Below are positions 1 through 9,208 of a stretch of DNA of 20,274 bases, piece by piece (within the stretch, counting starts at the first letter, position 1; each line of letters begins with the position of its first letter). The notes under the pieces were generated by a model. The model had not been told where the DNA came from. It did not search any database and saw only the letters and a list, made by a program, of their open reading frames with translations. The stretch is from contig SDUX01000127.1 of the NCBI GenBank assembly GCA_008729055.1, positions 1 through 20,274 of the forward strand. The letters are read 5' to 3'. Source of the DNA: Pyropia haitanensis. Taxonomy: Eukaryota; Rhodophyta; Bangiophyceae; Bangiales; Bangiaceae. A program made the translations under genes and the position numbers.

Positions 1-994
1 GCAGGAGTAACTCGGGACACGTCCGACGGCGCACCGCGGCCCCTGCCACCGGGAGGGAGATCCGCCATGTTGGCCGTCGACACTCGACTAGTAGGCCTCT
101 TGAAGCTCAAGAGAAGAACAGGAACCGAAGAACAAAGATGGCCCGCTACAAAAGAAAAAGGAGAAGGGCGTCCTGGTTCAGGAGATGATGTTGCCCTCCC
201 CTGCTGCTCCACCATTTATGTAGCGTTATTGGCCGTTCTGCGGCCCTTGTCCGCGCGTCGCCACCGCCAGAGAACAGAGGGCTACCAGAAGGAACGGGCC
301 AGGGAGTCCCACACACACTTGCCCACCTCAACAGCCAGAGGTAAGGGAAAAGGCTAATGCCCAAGGGAAGGAGAACCCAAAGCAACGTTGTTTTACAAGA
401 AGGATCTCGCGTGGCCCGCGGGCCAAGCCCTAAGAGCTCTCCACACCACCCCCCGAGGGGCCACCAGGGCGCCCCCTCTCAGGGGCGCCTCCAGCGGCCA
501 AGTGCCAGCGTGCACCTGCCCCGCCGGGGCACCCCGCTCCACGCTAAAATCCCTCCACTCAGATGCAAGCGAAAAACCCTCACACAGATGCAATCCGCCC
601 AAAAACCCAATGGGAAAAAAGGGCGAAAAGCACGAAATCACGCAGTGAAAATCGATGAACAATGCAAGAGAAACCGTAAGTAGCAGGCCACCAAGTCCAA
701 CCAGGGGGAAGGGCCGCCACAACCGCCACCCGGATCGAGTCCGCCACCATGCCACCGCGGCCGCCAGGTAACGCGGGACCGCCGCAACGTAGGCCTCGTC
801 AGGCCGCCACCAGAGGCCCCAAACGCTACACCAACGAAGACGCTCACACCCATACGTCGTCAAGACGCAGCCCTCGTGGCGGCGGCTGGCTCTGTCCGCC
901 GCACAACGAGTCGCTGCCAAGTGCCAGCCCTGTTGCCTACGACGAGTGAGGCTTGACCGACGCGTGTCTCTCCGTCCTGCCCGCGATAGCGCAC
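1..994. other. Unassigned flanking DNA left of copy A
   Basis: No gene is recognised here. The stretch is GC-rich with short open frames on both strands (67-357 +, 749-949 +, 393-920 -), none with a recognisable domain. It holds good splice-donor-like sites, GAG/GTAAGG near 341-347 and GTAAGT near 677-682, and an ATG at 749 in a strong Kozak-like context (CCGCCACCATGCC), so a fragment of a spliced host gene or another repeat is possible. A perfect 8-bp inverted repeat (GGCGCCCC at 468-475, GGGGCGCC at 482-489) could form a hairpin. The last five bases before the copy A LTR, CGCAC (990-994), would be its left target-site duplicate, but the right partner is not visible. Confidence 0.5.
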
Positions 995-1848
995 TGTAAG
1001 GATATGCCCCTTAAATCCCCAAGACTGGAGCCTAGGGGATAAGGACTGGGGCCTCTCCTTCCCTGTCCTTCTCAGCCAACTCCTTCCAAGACGCATCAAC
1101 TCCAAAGTAATCTGGGGCATGCCGCGGTGTCCGTCCGATAATCTACTACTAACGGACGGTCAGCACGGGAGCCGCGGATTGGCTAACCGACACTACCCTG
1201 ACTCATCTGCCGACGGTACAGTCTCCAACGGATCAACGGACTAACGGACCAAAAGACGAGCCACATCTCTGACGCGTCAGCAAGCCGGAACAATCTCCCC
1301 GTGGACCAATGGGAGCGACAAGACTTGCTGACCCACGGGAGATATTCGACCCGAAGACTGGCGTCTGCTTACACGCCTCTGAGGCTTTTCGGGTCGAATG
1401 GCGCGTGGGCCAGCCGCGCGGCGCTACGAGCGCCGCACACCGTCCCCCCCCCGTTTGGGGCTTTCTGGTGGGGCGCCTTGGGGCGCACACGCCCACCCTT
1501 GCTTTGTTCTGAGAGCCCATGCTTTGTTTTGAGAGCTTTGGTGCCGTCCACCGGCACGACGGGCAATCGCATGCTTTGGGGCACCCTGGGTGCCCCCTGG
1601 GGGTATATAATGCGTGAGTGTGGGCGCCGTCGGAGAGACCTCGGGGGAAAACAACAGACAGAGACACAAAAGACCTCCTTTACCTTCGACCCCCTCGACC
1701 CTCACCGACGTCACGCCATCTCTTCCCCACCCCCATCACCGTCATCCCACCCGTCACCTTCCCCGCGCCGGCATCCTCATTGGTGCACGGGTTGCTGACA
1801 CCGGCGCCAGTACGTTGAGGGCTGCCCGTGTGTGGGTGGTGCCTCACA
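995..1848 (+). repeat. 5' LTR of copy A
   Basis: This 854-bp LTR starts TGTAAGGATATG and ends GTGCCTCACA, the TG...CA boundaries expected of LTRs. It aligns over its full length with both LTRs of copy B, differing mainly in homopolymer lengths. It carries the same U3 hairpins, the paired GCTTTGTT motif and a TATA box at 1604-1610. Confidence 0.93.
1604..1610 (+). promoter_or_regulatory. TATA box in copy A 5' LTR
   Basis: TATATAA lies just after the GC-rich inverted repeat GGGGCACC...GGTGCCCC. It marks the probable U3 promoter, with transcription expected to begin about 25-35 bases downstream (inferred, not visible). Confidence 0.7.
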
Positions 1849-2087
1849 TGTGGTAGCTTCAGATAGTTTGACTTCCTCTTGGCGGTGACGTTGCGATTCC
1901 GTCCTGGATTTGGCCCTCCCTGTGTTTGTGCACTCGTGCTGCCCCCTGTGTTCGGCGTGCCTCGGGCATTGTAATACGAACGCAGCGGGTTCCACGAATC
2001 ACACCGAAAGAACACTGCCCTGACACTGCCCTGGTGGCCCCTGTCACGGTTTTTTTTTTCTTTTGGTCGACTGATTGTCAAAACCCA
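1849..2087 (+). other. Untranslated leader of copy A with primer-binding site
   Basis: The leader follows the LTR directly. TGGTAGCTTCAG begins two bases after the LTR end and is the likely minus-strand primer-binding site. The leader ends in a T-rich run (about 2049-2064), then CTGAT and CCCAG, an arrangement resembling an intron acceptor. No gene lies here. Confidence 0.6.
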
Positions 2088-2731
2088 GTGAGTGCCAAAT
2101 CAGGTTCGGAATTTTCTTCCTCGGCGTTGGCGGACGCCCCGACTTCCTCGGCGGCGACGGCGCGCCCCCCGACGGCGCGCGGCACCCCGGCGGCGCGCGG
2201 CACCGCGGCGGGCGCGCGACACCGCGGGCGGCACGTGGCACCCCGGGCGGGCGCATCCACGTCATCCTCTGTGGCGGCGACGGGCCGCATCGGGCGGCGC
2301 CAGCCGCATCCAAGCCCCCCCTCTCGCGCAAGGGTAAGGGCCCGGCCACGTCAGGACGGCCGGTCCCAGCCAACCGGCGCCTGCTGCTGCCCGCGCAGGA
2401 TCCGGCCCGGCGCTACATCGCGCCGCCGGCCCCACGAATCGGCCACATCCGACCGAGACCGCGCGCGCAGCAGAGCAGCGAGAGCAGCGCCGGATCGCCA
2501 AGACCATCCCAAGGGCAAATACGGTTTGCAAGCCGTGCGGTGTGCGTTGCAAACAGCCTGACAGTGCTGGCGCGACCATCGCTGGTCGCGGCGCCACCGC
2601 AATACGGTCAACCGTCCAGCGACCCGCCTCGTTGCACGTGTGCGATCGCGAATTTGAGACGGTCGAGCATTCGAACGCCACCAGCGTGGCAAGGATCACC
2701 ACCGCACGCTGGCGCCGCCGCATCCGACTGA
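2088..2731 (+). pseudogene. Broken zinc-finger ORF of copy A
   Basis: This is the copy A counterpart of the two-finger ORF at 9209-9847 in copy B. The Ala/Arg/Thr/Pro-rich N-terminal repeat and both finger regions are recognisable, but extra G residues in the GC-rich repeat and further one-base indels around the fingers scatter the reading over several frames. The GTG (2088-2090) and final TGA (2729-2731) match copy B. No intact product is possible as written; whether the indels are real is uncertain. Confidence 0.8.
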
Positions 2732-3094
2732 CACCTCGCAACACCCCCCAGGATCTGTGCAAGAGACGCGATTTTCCCCCTTTGATCCCCCCGCGTGGAA
2801 TCCGGCACGACCCGACTCGGGCCCGTGCGCGGCGGCCGGCGGGGAAATCCGATTGCGTGATTTGAGTCTTCGAATTCTGCTTCATCGCATCGCTTGTGAA
2901 CCCATCAAATAGTGTTGTCCATCTTTGGAAACGTGGTAGCCACGACGGCCACGCTTGTCCAGAGCTAGTGCAGCACTATTTTGCTTGGTCAAATTAACTT
3001 GCACATCTTGTAAGACTTGCCCCGTGCTCTGCCGGAGTAAGTCAAACGGATCTGTTGGGTTAATTTGATTGTTGCGGACCTCACCCAGGACGCA

Positions 3095-3966
3095 ATGGAC
3101 CCCCGAATCCTGCGACTGTAAGCCCGATTAATCCGGAACGGCCTCAACCGCACCCTCCGCGGAGTCATGGAATCAACTTACAGCGTTCGTCTCGCAGATG
3201 AGCGCCGAGCTCGAGGCTCATAAGGTTGAATTGGCGGACGCCAAGAAACAGCTGTCCGACGCCAAGGCTAAGGCCTCGAGTGGAGGCGCGACGACTGCGA
3301 GCCGAATAAGCCGCGCTGTTCTCTGGCAAGCCCGGGACAATTGAAGCATGGTGCTCGCACATGGACTCATATGTGCGACTGACTACCCTGACGAAGCGTG
3401 TCGGATCGCCTGCACTACCTGGACGGTGAAGCGTTCACCTGGTGGCATACCTACAGTCGGACGACGGCGGTCCCCGACTGGGCTACCTTTCGGGCTGCGC
3501 TCATCCGTCGCTTCAGCCCTCTGAACAAGACGCAGCGGCGCGGGACAAGCTGCACTCATGGCGCCAAATCAAGGACGTCGGGACGTTCAACAGGACTTTC
3601 CTGAGCGTCCTCTTGGACATTCCCGGACATCACCGAAGCGGAAAAGATCGACCGCTATAGCCGAGGCCTGAAGCGCGACATCTGGCAGGCACTGTGCCTC
3701 AAGACGTACACCGATCTTGATCACTGATGACGGACGCCCTGCGCGTGGAAGCGGCCAAGGCTGGAGTGTCCCGTATCACCAGCAATGTTAACAGCACTTC
3801 TGGCAAGCCACCGACGATGGGCGTTGTCCCGATGGACATTTCCAGCATCAAGATCGAAAAGCTGACGCCAGACGCAACGCCAGCGCTGCATGCGCGAGGG
3901 TCTCTGCCTTCCGCTGTCGCGAGAAAGGAACATGGCTAAGGACTGCCCAAAAGGCCAGCGGAATGA
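3095..3966 (+). pseudogene. gag: Broken gag of copy A
   Basis: The ATG at 3095 and TGA at 3964-3966 correspond to gag in copy B. Comparison by eye shows about 13 one-base indels in 872 bases, for example five instead of six C after the start codon, CATTCCCGG for CATCCCGG, and a missing C just before the stop. I noted only one clear substitution: codon TCG at 3355-3357 where copies B and C have TAG. The [10 protein letters not shown] capsid motif is readable in pieces. The CCHC zinc knuckle is disrupted by an extra C and a missing C. The frameshift heptamer CCCAAAA is kept at 3946-3952. Confidence 0.88.
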
Positions 3967-6900
3967 AGCAGCAACAATCCTCAACATCTGTGAAGACGCT
4001 CCTTCGGTTCCTGAAAATATGTCGTCACCATTTGAAGGCCCGCGACTCGGGCTTCTGCTTTCTACTGCTTCTGTCAATGGAAAAGTTGTTAAGGTGCTGT
4101 TCGACGACGGATCTCCCATCAACGTCGTCTCAAGGCGCCTCGTTACCTCCTTGCATGTGAAAACGAAAGGAACGGACTTCGCGCAAGCATGCCCGATGGC
4201 CGCTCCCATGTCCTCGCTGAAACCGTTGACCCTCTTTGAGATTCACATCGGACGTACAAGAGCGACTTCGGTTGCTGTTTGTGAATTGAGCGCGGTACAC
4301 CTCATCCTGGGAAAGAAGTGGCGCGATGACAAGGACGCCAAAATCAACACAAGAAAAACAAGATCTCTTCAAGTTCAACCACAAGAACATTTCTATCACT
4401 GCCTCCCTCAGAAGCCCGAAGCTCTGATCAGTCGGCAACGCCTGCTCGGACCTCGTTCAAAGGTGCCCTGTTTTTGCCATCTACCTGCAGTCGGAAGATC
4501 CCTCTAGCACCTTCGACATTAACGCCATTACGATGGGACAAGGCGAAGACAAGAAAGAAGTTCAAGAGATTCTCAAAGAGTACGCTGACGTCTTCCCAGA
4601 CGAGCTCCCCGACGGACTCCCTCCTGAGCGCAGTCACAAATTTAGCATCAAGCTGACCGATGACGCCCAACCGCGTCGTAGCGGAATTTACCGACTAGCC
4701 GAATGGGAGCTCGAAGAACTCAAGACTCAACTGGCCGGCCTCATAAGGAAGGGATCATCCAACAAGCACCTCACCGTGGGGCTCTTCCGTCCTCTTTGCG
4801 GCGAAGAAGGACGGTGGCTGGCGAATGTGCATCGACTACAGGGCCCTGAACAAGGCTACTATCAAGAACGCGTACCACTACCACGCATCGACGACATCTT
4901 TGACCAACTGCGAAAGGCCAAAGTACTTTACAAAAGATCGACCTCCGCTCTGGCTATCACCAGATTCGCCTTGACCAGAAACAATACCTTTGACGGCGGT
5001 TTCGAACCAAGTACGGATTCTATGAGTTCACCGTCGTACCCTTTGGTCTGACAAATGCACCCGCGGTTTTCATGAACCTAATGAACGATGTCTTCCGACC
5101 CTATCTGTACGACTTCATCTGTGTCTACCTCGACGACATCCTAGTCTACAGCGAAACTTACGACGATCACCTCAAGCACCTAGATTAGCACTCGAGAAAT
5201 TACGAGAACACAAGCTCTACGCCAAGCTGAGCAAGTGCCAGTTCGCTCGAACTACTGTGGACTACCTTGGCCACGTCATCTCCGAGAAAGGCTTCTCTAT
5301 GGAAGACTACAAGGTCCAAGCCATCCGTACGTGGGCAACACCGAGGAGCAAAAGGATGTACAATCTTTCCTCGTATGGTCAACTTCTATCGAAGATTCAT
5401 CAAGGGAATGGCTGCCGTGCTACGCCGCTAACGAGGCTGACTGGAATGTCGACTTCGAGTGGACACCCGACGCCAGAAAGCCTTTGAGCAGCTGCAGGAC
5501 CTAACGACAAGCGCACCCGGTGCTAAGGCCTTTCGACAAGAGATACCCAATCTACGTGTCTACAGATGCCAGCGGTATGCTGTGGGCGCAGTCCTTGAGC
5601 AAGATGATGGACGCGGACGGCGTCCAGTGGCGTACTCTCGTTAACCCTCAACATCCACGAGCAGCGCTACAGCATTCGTGAAAGAGAACTGCTTGCAGTC
5701 GTACAAGCTATCCGGCATTGGCGCTGCTACCTCTACGGAAGACCCTTTGAGGTCCACACCGACCATGAGTCCCTGAGATACCTAAGCACCCAAGAGAAGC
5801 TGAACGATCGCAAGTCAAGTGGCTGGAGTTTCTGGACCAGTTCCAGTCAAGATTGTCCCAATCAAGGCACTTCGAACCCCGTGGCGATGCCCTTTCCAGG
5901 CAGCCACAAGATGCTCCCGCAAGCACGCCCCCAATCAAGACCTTCTTAGTCGCGTGCTGACAAGACCATTGAAGAACTCCCCAAGAAAACTGAAATCAAC
6001 AACCTCATGACCATCAACCAAGTGATTCAAGACCTTGCCACCTTAAGACAAGAGTACGACGCGGACCCCGAGTTTGCCGACCTATCAAAGACCCGGTATC
6101 TCCCTACCGGCTACACATGAGGTTGTTGAAACGAGGTGACCGTACGTGTATCCCCGTCGGTACTCTACGCCAAAGACTACTCCACGACTACCATGATGTC
6201 CCGTGCCAAGGCACATGGGAGTCAAGAAAACAACCAAGGTTATCTCTTCCAAGTACTACTGGAAGACAATGCGGAAAGACATCCAAAGATACGTACAAAC
6301 ATGTGATTTGTGCCAGCGGAACAAGGCTAGCACCCATTCACCTCTGGGTCACCTCAAACCCTTGGACCCCCCGAGCCAACGATGGGCAAGTGTCTCCATG
6401 GACTTTATCACGCCTCTTCCTCTGACTCCAAGAGGCCACAACGGGATTTACGTCGTTGTCGACCGCCTCTCCAAGATGATTCGCCTCGCCCCTATGAAGC
6501 CAGACTGTACGGCGCCAGTCGCAGCTCAGCTCTACCATGATCACGTCTATCGACACCACGGACTCCCAGCTGATGTTGTCTGCGACAGGGACCGCATTTT
6601 CTTCTCCAACTTCTGGCAGTCGCTCACGGAGATTCTCAAGGTCAAGATCAAGGCCTCTTCAGCGTACCACCCGCAACCGACGGACAAACTGAGATCATGA
6701 ACAAGAAGATCGAAGAAATCTGCGAAACTTTGTCAACCATCACCAAGGCGATTGGGACCTCTTTCTGGTTGCTGCCGAAGTAGCCTACAACCGGTCGCCA
6801 AATGCTGTTACAACGTACTCCCCTTTCTTCCTGAACTACGGATTCGAACCTAAGACGGTACCAATGGACATCCTCGAAAACTCAGAGTCAAGCATGCCTG

Positions 6901-7266
6901 CAGTGTCTGACTGGCTAAGCGGTCTCCAACATGCTCAAGAGACTGCCATCTCAGCCATCAAGAGTGCAAATGAGGCGCGCTCGGCGTACGCAAATCGCCA
7001 TCGCCGACCTTGCAAGATCGCCGTGGACGACTGGTGCTTAAGTAAAACTTACCAGATCTTCCAAGGCGCTCGCAAGCACAAGTACCAGGGTAGCACAAAG
7101 ATCACGTACGGCCTGGACTCCCAAGGGCGCGCAGGTGACGTATGAGGATTAAGAAGCGTACGCGTGATCATGGGATTTGGTTCTGGTTGGTTTACCGATT
7201 CGTGACCAACGACACCTATATGTCCGGGCCGTGGAGGACTAAGTACCTGGTCTCCAAAGGCTGGCG
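3967..7266 (+). pseudogene. pol: Broken, truncated pol of copy A
   Basis: This is the pol region of copy A, colinear with 11074 to about 14527 of copy B. Fragments of protease ([11 protein letters not shown]), RT (YLDDILV near 5127-5150), RNase H, the HHCC/DDE integrase ([17 protein letters not shown]) and the GPY/F region occur in different frames because of frequent one-base indels. From about 7020 substitutions and deletions also become frequent; weak colinearity with the chromodomain coding part (a TACCTGGTC...AAAGGCTG core near 7232-7257) lasts to 7266, where the copy ends. It encodes no usable enzyme as written. The noisy last 250 bases could be low-quality sequence or a diverged 3' end. 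Confidence 0.88.
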
Positions 7267-7755
7267 TCGCCCCAAGGCGCCCACCAGAAAGCCCCAAACG
7301 GGGGGGGGACGGTGTGCGGCGCTCGTAGCGCCGCGGCTGGCCCCACGCGCCATTCGACCCGAAAAGCCTCAGAGGCGTGTAAGCAGACGCCAGTCTTCGG
7401 GTCGAATATCTCCGTGGGTCAGCAAGTCTTGTCGCTCCCATTGGTCCACGGGAGATTGTTCCGGCTTGCTGACGCGTCAGAGATGTGGCTCGTCTTTTGG
7501 TCCGTTAGTCCGTTGATCCGTTGGAGACTGTACCCGTCGGCAGATGAGTCAGGGTAGTGTCGGTTAGCCAATCCGCGGCTCCCGTGCTGACCGTCCGTTA
7601 GTAGTAGATTATCGGACGGACACCGCGGCATGCCCCAGATTACTTTGGAGTTGATGCGTCTTGGAAGGAGTTGGCTGAGAAGGACAGGGAAGGAGAGGCC
7701 CCAGTCCTTATCCCCTAGGCTCCAGTCTTGGGGATTTAAGGGGCATATCCTTGCA
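7267..7755 (-). repeat. Truncated 3' LTR of copy C
   Basis: Read on the minus strand, the LTR starts TGCAAGGATATG at 7755 and matches the first roughly 489 bp of the copy B LTRs. The remaining 365 bp or so, including the TATA box and the R/U5 part, are missing. It cannot supply the usual 3' end signals to copy C. Confidence 0.92.
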
Positions 7756-7766
7756 CCTCCCCCCTT
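7756..7766 (-). other. Polypurine tract of copy C
   Basis: On the minus strand this reads AAGGGGGGAGG directly before the LTR start and overlaps the last two bases of the pol stop codon TAA. It is the expected plus-strand primer site. It has six G residues in a row where copy B has eight. Confidence 0.8.
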
Positions 7767-8114
7767 AGGACGCGCGGCGCAGGAAAGCGTCCAACACCTC
7801 AGGTGCGTTCGCAAGGTCTTGCTTGGTCAGCCAGGAGTTCTCGCTGACGTCACAGCCTTTCCACTTGACCAGGTACTGTAGTCGTCCACGGCGCTTTCGT
7901 GACCTTATGATGGAGTCGACTTCGTACTCGACAGAACCGTCCGGAAATGCCACCGGAGGCGGAACGGGAGGAAGTCGGCCATAAGGATCAGCGCGGTACG
8001 GCTTCAGCAAGCTCGCATGAAAGGCGTTGTGAACCTTGCGATCGAGCACCGCTTGGGGAAGATCCAGGCGGAACGTCACATCGTTGATACTCTCAGTGAC
8101 GGGTACGGTCCTGA
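7765..8114 (-). pseudogene. pol: Pol C-terminal fragment of copy C (GPY/F end and chromodomain)
   Basis: This encodes the end of Pol: the [13 protein letters not shown] motif of the GPY/F region, a Pro-rich linker, then the chromodomain with EYEVDSII and YLVKWKGC, ending in TAA at 7765-7767. It is cut off from the rest of copy C pol by the insertion of copy B. Relative to B it lacks one base near 8102 (TACCCGTCAC for TACCGCGTCAC), which shifts the frame just after the break. It carries Tyr where copy B Pol has Asn1111, the first aromatic-cage position of chromodomains. No start codon of its own is expected. Confidence 0.92.
8110..8114. repeat. Left target-site duplication of copy B (CCTGA)
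   Basis: CCTGA immediately precedes the TG of the 5' LTR of B and is repeated directly after the CA of its 3' LTR. In copy B's own pol the uninterrupted site is present once (TCAGG at 14254-14258), which identifies the target as pol of copy C. Five bases is the usual duplication for this superfamily. Confidence 0.95.
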
Positions 8115-8462
8115 TGTAAGGATATGCCCCTTAAATCCCCAAGACTGGAGCCTAGGGATAAGGACTGGGGCCTCTCCTTCCCTGTCCTTCTCAGCCAACT
8201 CCTTCCAAGACGCATCAACTCCAAAGTAATCTGGGGCATGCCGCGGTGTCCGTCCGATAATCTACTACTAACGGACGGTCAGCACGGGAGCCGCGGATTG
8301 GCTAACCGACACTACCCTGACTCATCTGCCGACGGGTACAGTCTCCAACGGATCAACGGACTAACGGACCAAAAGACGAGCCACATCTCTGACGCGTCAG
8401 CAAGCCGGAACAATCTCCCGTGGACCAATGGGAGCGACAAGACTTGCTGACCCACGGGAGAT

Positions 8463-8519
8463 ATTCGACCCGAAGACTGGCGTCTGCTTACACGCCTCTG
8501 AGGCTTTTTCGGGTCGAAT
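8463..8519. repeat. 12-bp perfect inverted repeat in U3
   Basis: ATTCGACCCGAA (8463-8474) and TTCGGGTCGAAT (8508-8519) are exact inverted copies separated by 33 bases. The spacer holds smaller palindromes, AGACTGGCGTCT and GCCTCTGAGGC. The repeat is present in every LTR copy here. It could be a paired protein-binding site or a transcript hairpin; no function is shown. Confidence 0.75.
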
Positions 8520-8538
8520 GGCGCGTGGGGCCAGCCGC

Positions 8539-8557
8539 GCGGCGCTACGAGCGCCGC
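8539..8557. repeat. 8-bp stem, 3-base loop hairpin in U3
   Basis: GCGGCGCT and AGCGCCGC flank ACG, a perfect GC-rich hairpin. It is conserved in all LTRs of the window. Its role is unknown. Confidence 0.7.
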
Positions 8558-8620
8558 ACACCGTCCCCCCCCGTTTGGGGCTTTCTGGTGGGGCGCCTTG
8601 GGGCGCACACGCCCACCCTT

Positions 8621-8655
8621 GCTTTGTTCTGAGAGCCCATGCTTTGTTTGAGAGC
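8621..8655 (+). repeat. Paired direct repeat upstream of TATA box
   Basis: GCTTTGTTCTGAGAGC (8621-8636) is followed after four bases by GCTTTGTTTGAGAGC (8641-8655). The same pair with a 20-bp period occurs in the 3' LTR (15124-15159) and in copy A. Its placement about 70-100 bp upstream of the TATA box suggests an upstream activating or repressing site (inference). Confidence 0.65.
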
Positions 8656-8696
8656 TTTGGTGCCGTCCACCGGCACGACGGGCAATTGCATGCTTT

Positions 8697-8717
8697 GGGG
8701 GCACCCTGGGTGCCCCC
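8697..8717. repeat. 9-bp hairpin just upstream of TATA box
   Basis: GGGGGCACC-CTG-GGTGCCCCC is a perfect inverted repeat ending six bases before the TATA box. The other LTRs keep an 8-9-bp version. It is a plausible core-promoter-proximal binding palindrome. Confidence 0.65.
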
Positions 8718-8723
8718 CTGGGG

Positions 8724-8730
8724 TATATAA
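8724..8730 (+). promoter_or_regulatory. TATA box in copy B 5' LTR
   Basis: TATATAA, about 610 bp into the LTR, is the probable promoter core for the genomic RNA of copy B. The only nearby ATG (8730-8732) lies too close to the TATA box to be inside the transcript, so the leader should be free of an early start there. Confidence 0.75.
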
Positions 8731-8971
8731 TGCGTGAGTGTGGGCGCCACCGGGAGAGACCTCGGGGGAACAACACAACAGAGACACAAAGACCTCCTTT
8801 ACCTTCGACCCCCTCGACCCTCACCGACGTCACGCCCATCCTCTTCCCCACCCCCATCACCGTCATCCCACCCGTCACCTTCCCCGCGCCCGGCATCCTC
8901 ATTGGTGCACGGGTTGCTGACACCGGCGCCCAGTACGTTGAGGGCTGCCCGTGTGTGGGTGGTGCCTCACA

Positions 8972-9208
8972 TGTGGTAGCTTCAGGTAGTTTGACTTCCT
9001 CTTGGCGGTGACGTTGCGATTCCGTCCTGGATTTGGCCCTCCCTGTGTTTGTGCACTCGTGCTGCCCCCTGTGTTCGGCGTGCCTCGGGCATTGTAATAC
9101 GAACGCAGCGGGTTCCACGAATCACACCGAAAGAACACTGCCCTGACACTGCCCTGGTGGCCCCTGTCACGGTTTTTTTTCTTTTGGTCGACTGATTGTC
9201 GAAACCCA
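8972..9208 (+). other. Leader of copy B with candidate primer-binding site
   Basis: TGGTAGCTTCAGGTAG at 8974-8989 begins two bases after the LTR and starts with TGG, the complement of the tRNA CCA end. TGGTAGC fits tRNAs ending in GCTACCA, such as some initiator Met tRNAs, but the match beyond that is not assured. The reading frame of the next ORF is open from 9098 without an ATG. The T-run (9173-9184), CTGAT and CCCAG at the end resemble an intron acceptor. Confidence 0.6.

Larger units (their letters stand above)
995..7266 (+). mobile_element. Copy A: Ty3/gypsy chromovirus-type retrotransposon, 3'-truncated, frame-disrupted
   Basis: This copy is colinear with intact copy B from the 5' LTR through leader, zinc-finger ORF, gag and pol, and ends inside the chromodomain coding part. 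It lacks the end of pol, the polypurine tract and a 3' LTR. Nearly all differences from B are one-base insertions or deletions; base substitutions are rare until about 7020, after which identity falls sharply. All three coding regions are therefore broken as written. The right end abuts the truncated reverse-strand LTR of copy C with no target-site duplication, so this is not a normal insertion boundary. Many indels may be sequencing errors rather than mutations. Confidence 0.9.
7267..8114 (-). mobile_element. Copy C, 3' segment: truncated 3' LTR plus pol 3' end
   Basis: This reverse-strand block reads pol C-terminus, polypurine tract, then the first 489 bp of the LTR. At 8114 it stops exactly where copy B begins. 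Its pol sequence continues from the copy C pol that ends at 15477, with the shared CCTGA duplicated. It is therefore the downstream part of the element interrupted by B. Its left end at 7267 is an irregular truncation. Confidence 0.93.
8115..8971 (+). repeat. 5' LTR of copy B
   Basis: The 857-bp LTR begins TGTAAGGATATG and ends GTGCCTCACA. It differs from the 3' LTR mainly by homopolymer lengths and by the third base (T here, C in the 3' LTR). It contains a TATA box, several perfect inverted repeats and a paired 15/16-bp direct repeat upstream of the TATA box. Confidence 0.96.

Noticed and set aside
393..920. 175-codon minus-strand frame in the left flank
   Set aside because: Composition looks like chance reading of GC-rich DNA, with no motif and no conserved partner in the window.
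497..928. GCCAAGTGCCAGC occurs twice (497-509 and 916-928)
   Set aside because: A single short direct repeat without flanking similarity; not evidence of an element end.
749..949. Short plus-strand frame with a strong Kozak-like ATG
   Set aside because: 66 residues, Pro/Arg-rich, no domain. The context is suggestive but not enough for a gene call.
1849..7266. Repeat-induced point mutation in copy A
   Set aside because: Differences are one-base indels, not an excess of C-to-T or G-to-A transitions.
7020..7266. Separate gene in the diverged end of copy A
   Set aside because: The stretch still aligns in order with GPY/F and chromodomain coding sequence of copy B, so it is noisy or diverged pol.
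8312..9118. 268-codon open frame on the minus strand across the copy B 5' LTR and leader
   Set aside because: No recognisable domain; the frame is split in copy A and ends early opposite the 3' LTR. Long antisense frames are common in such GC-rich DNA.
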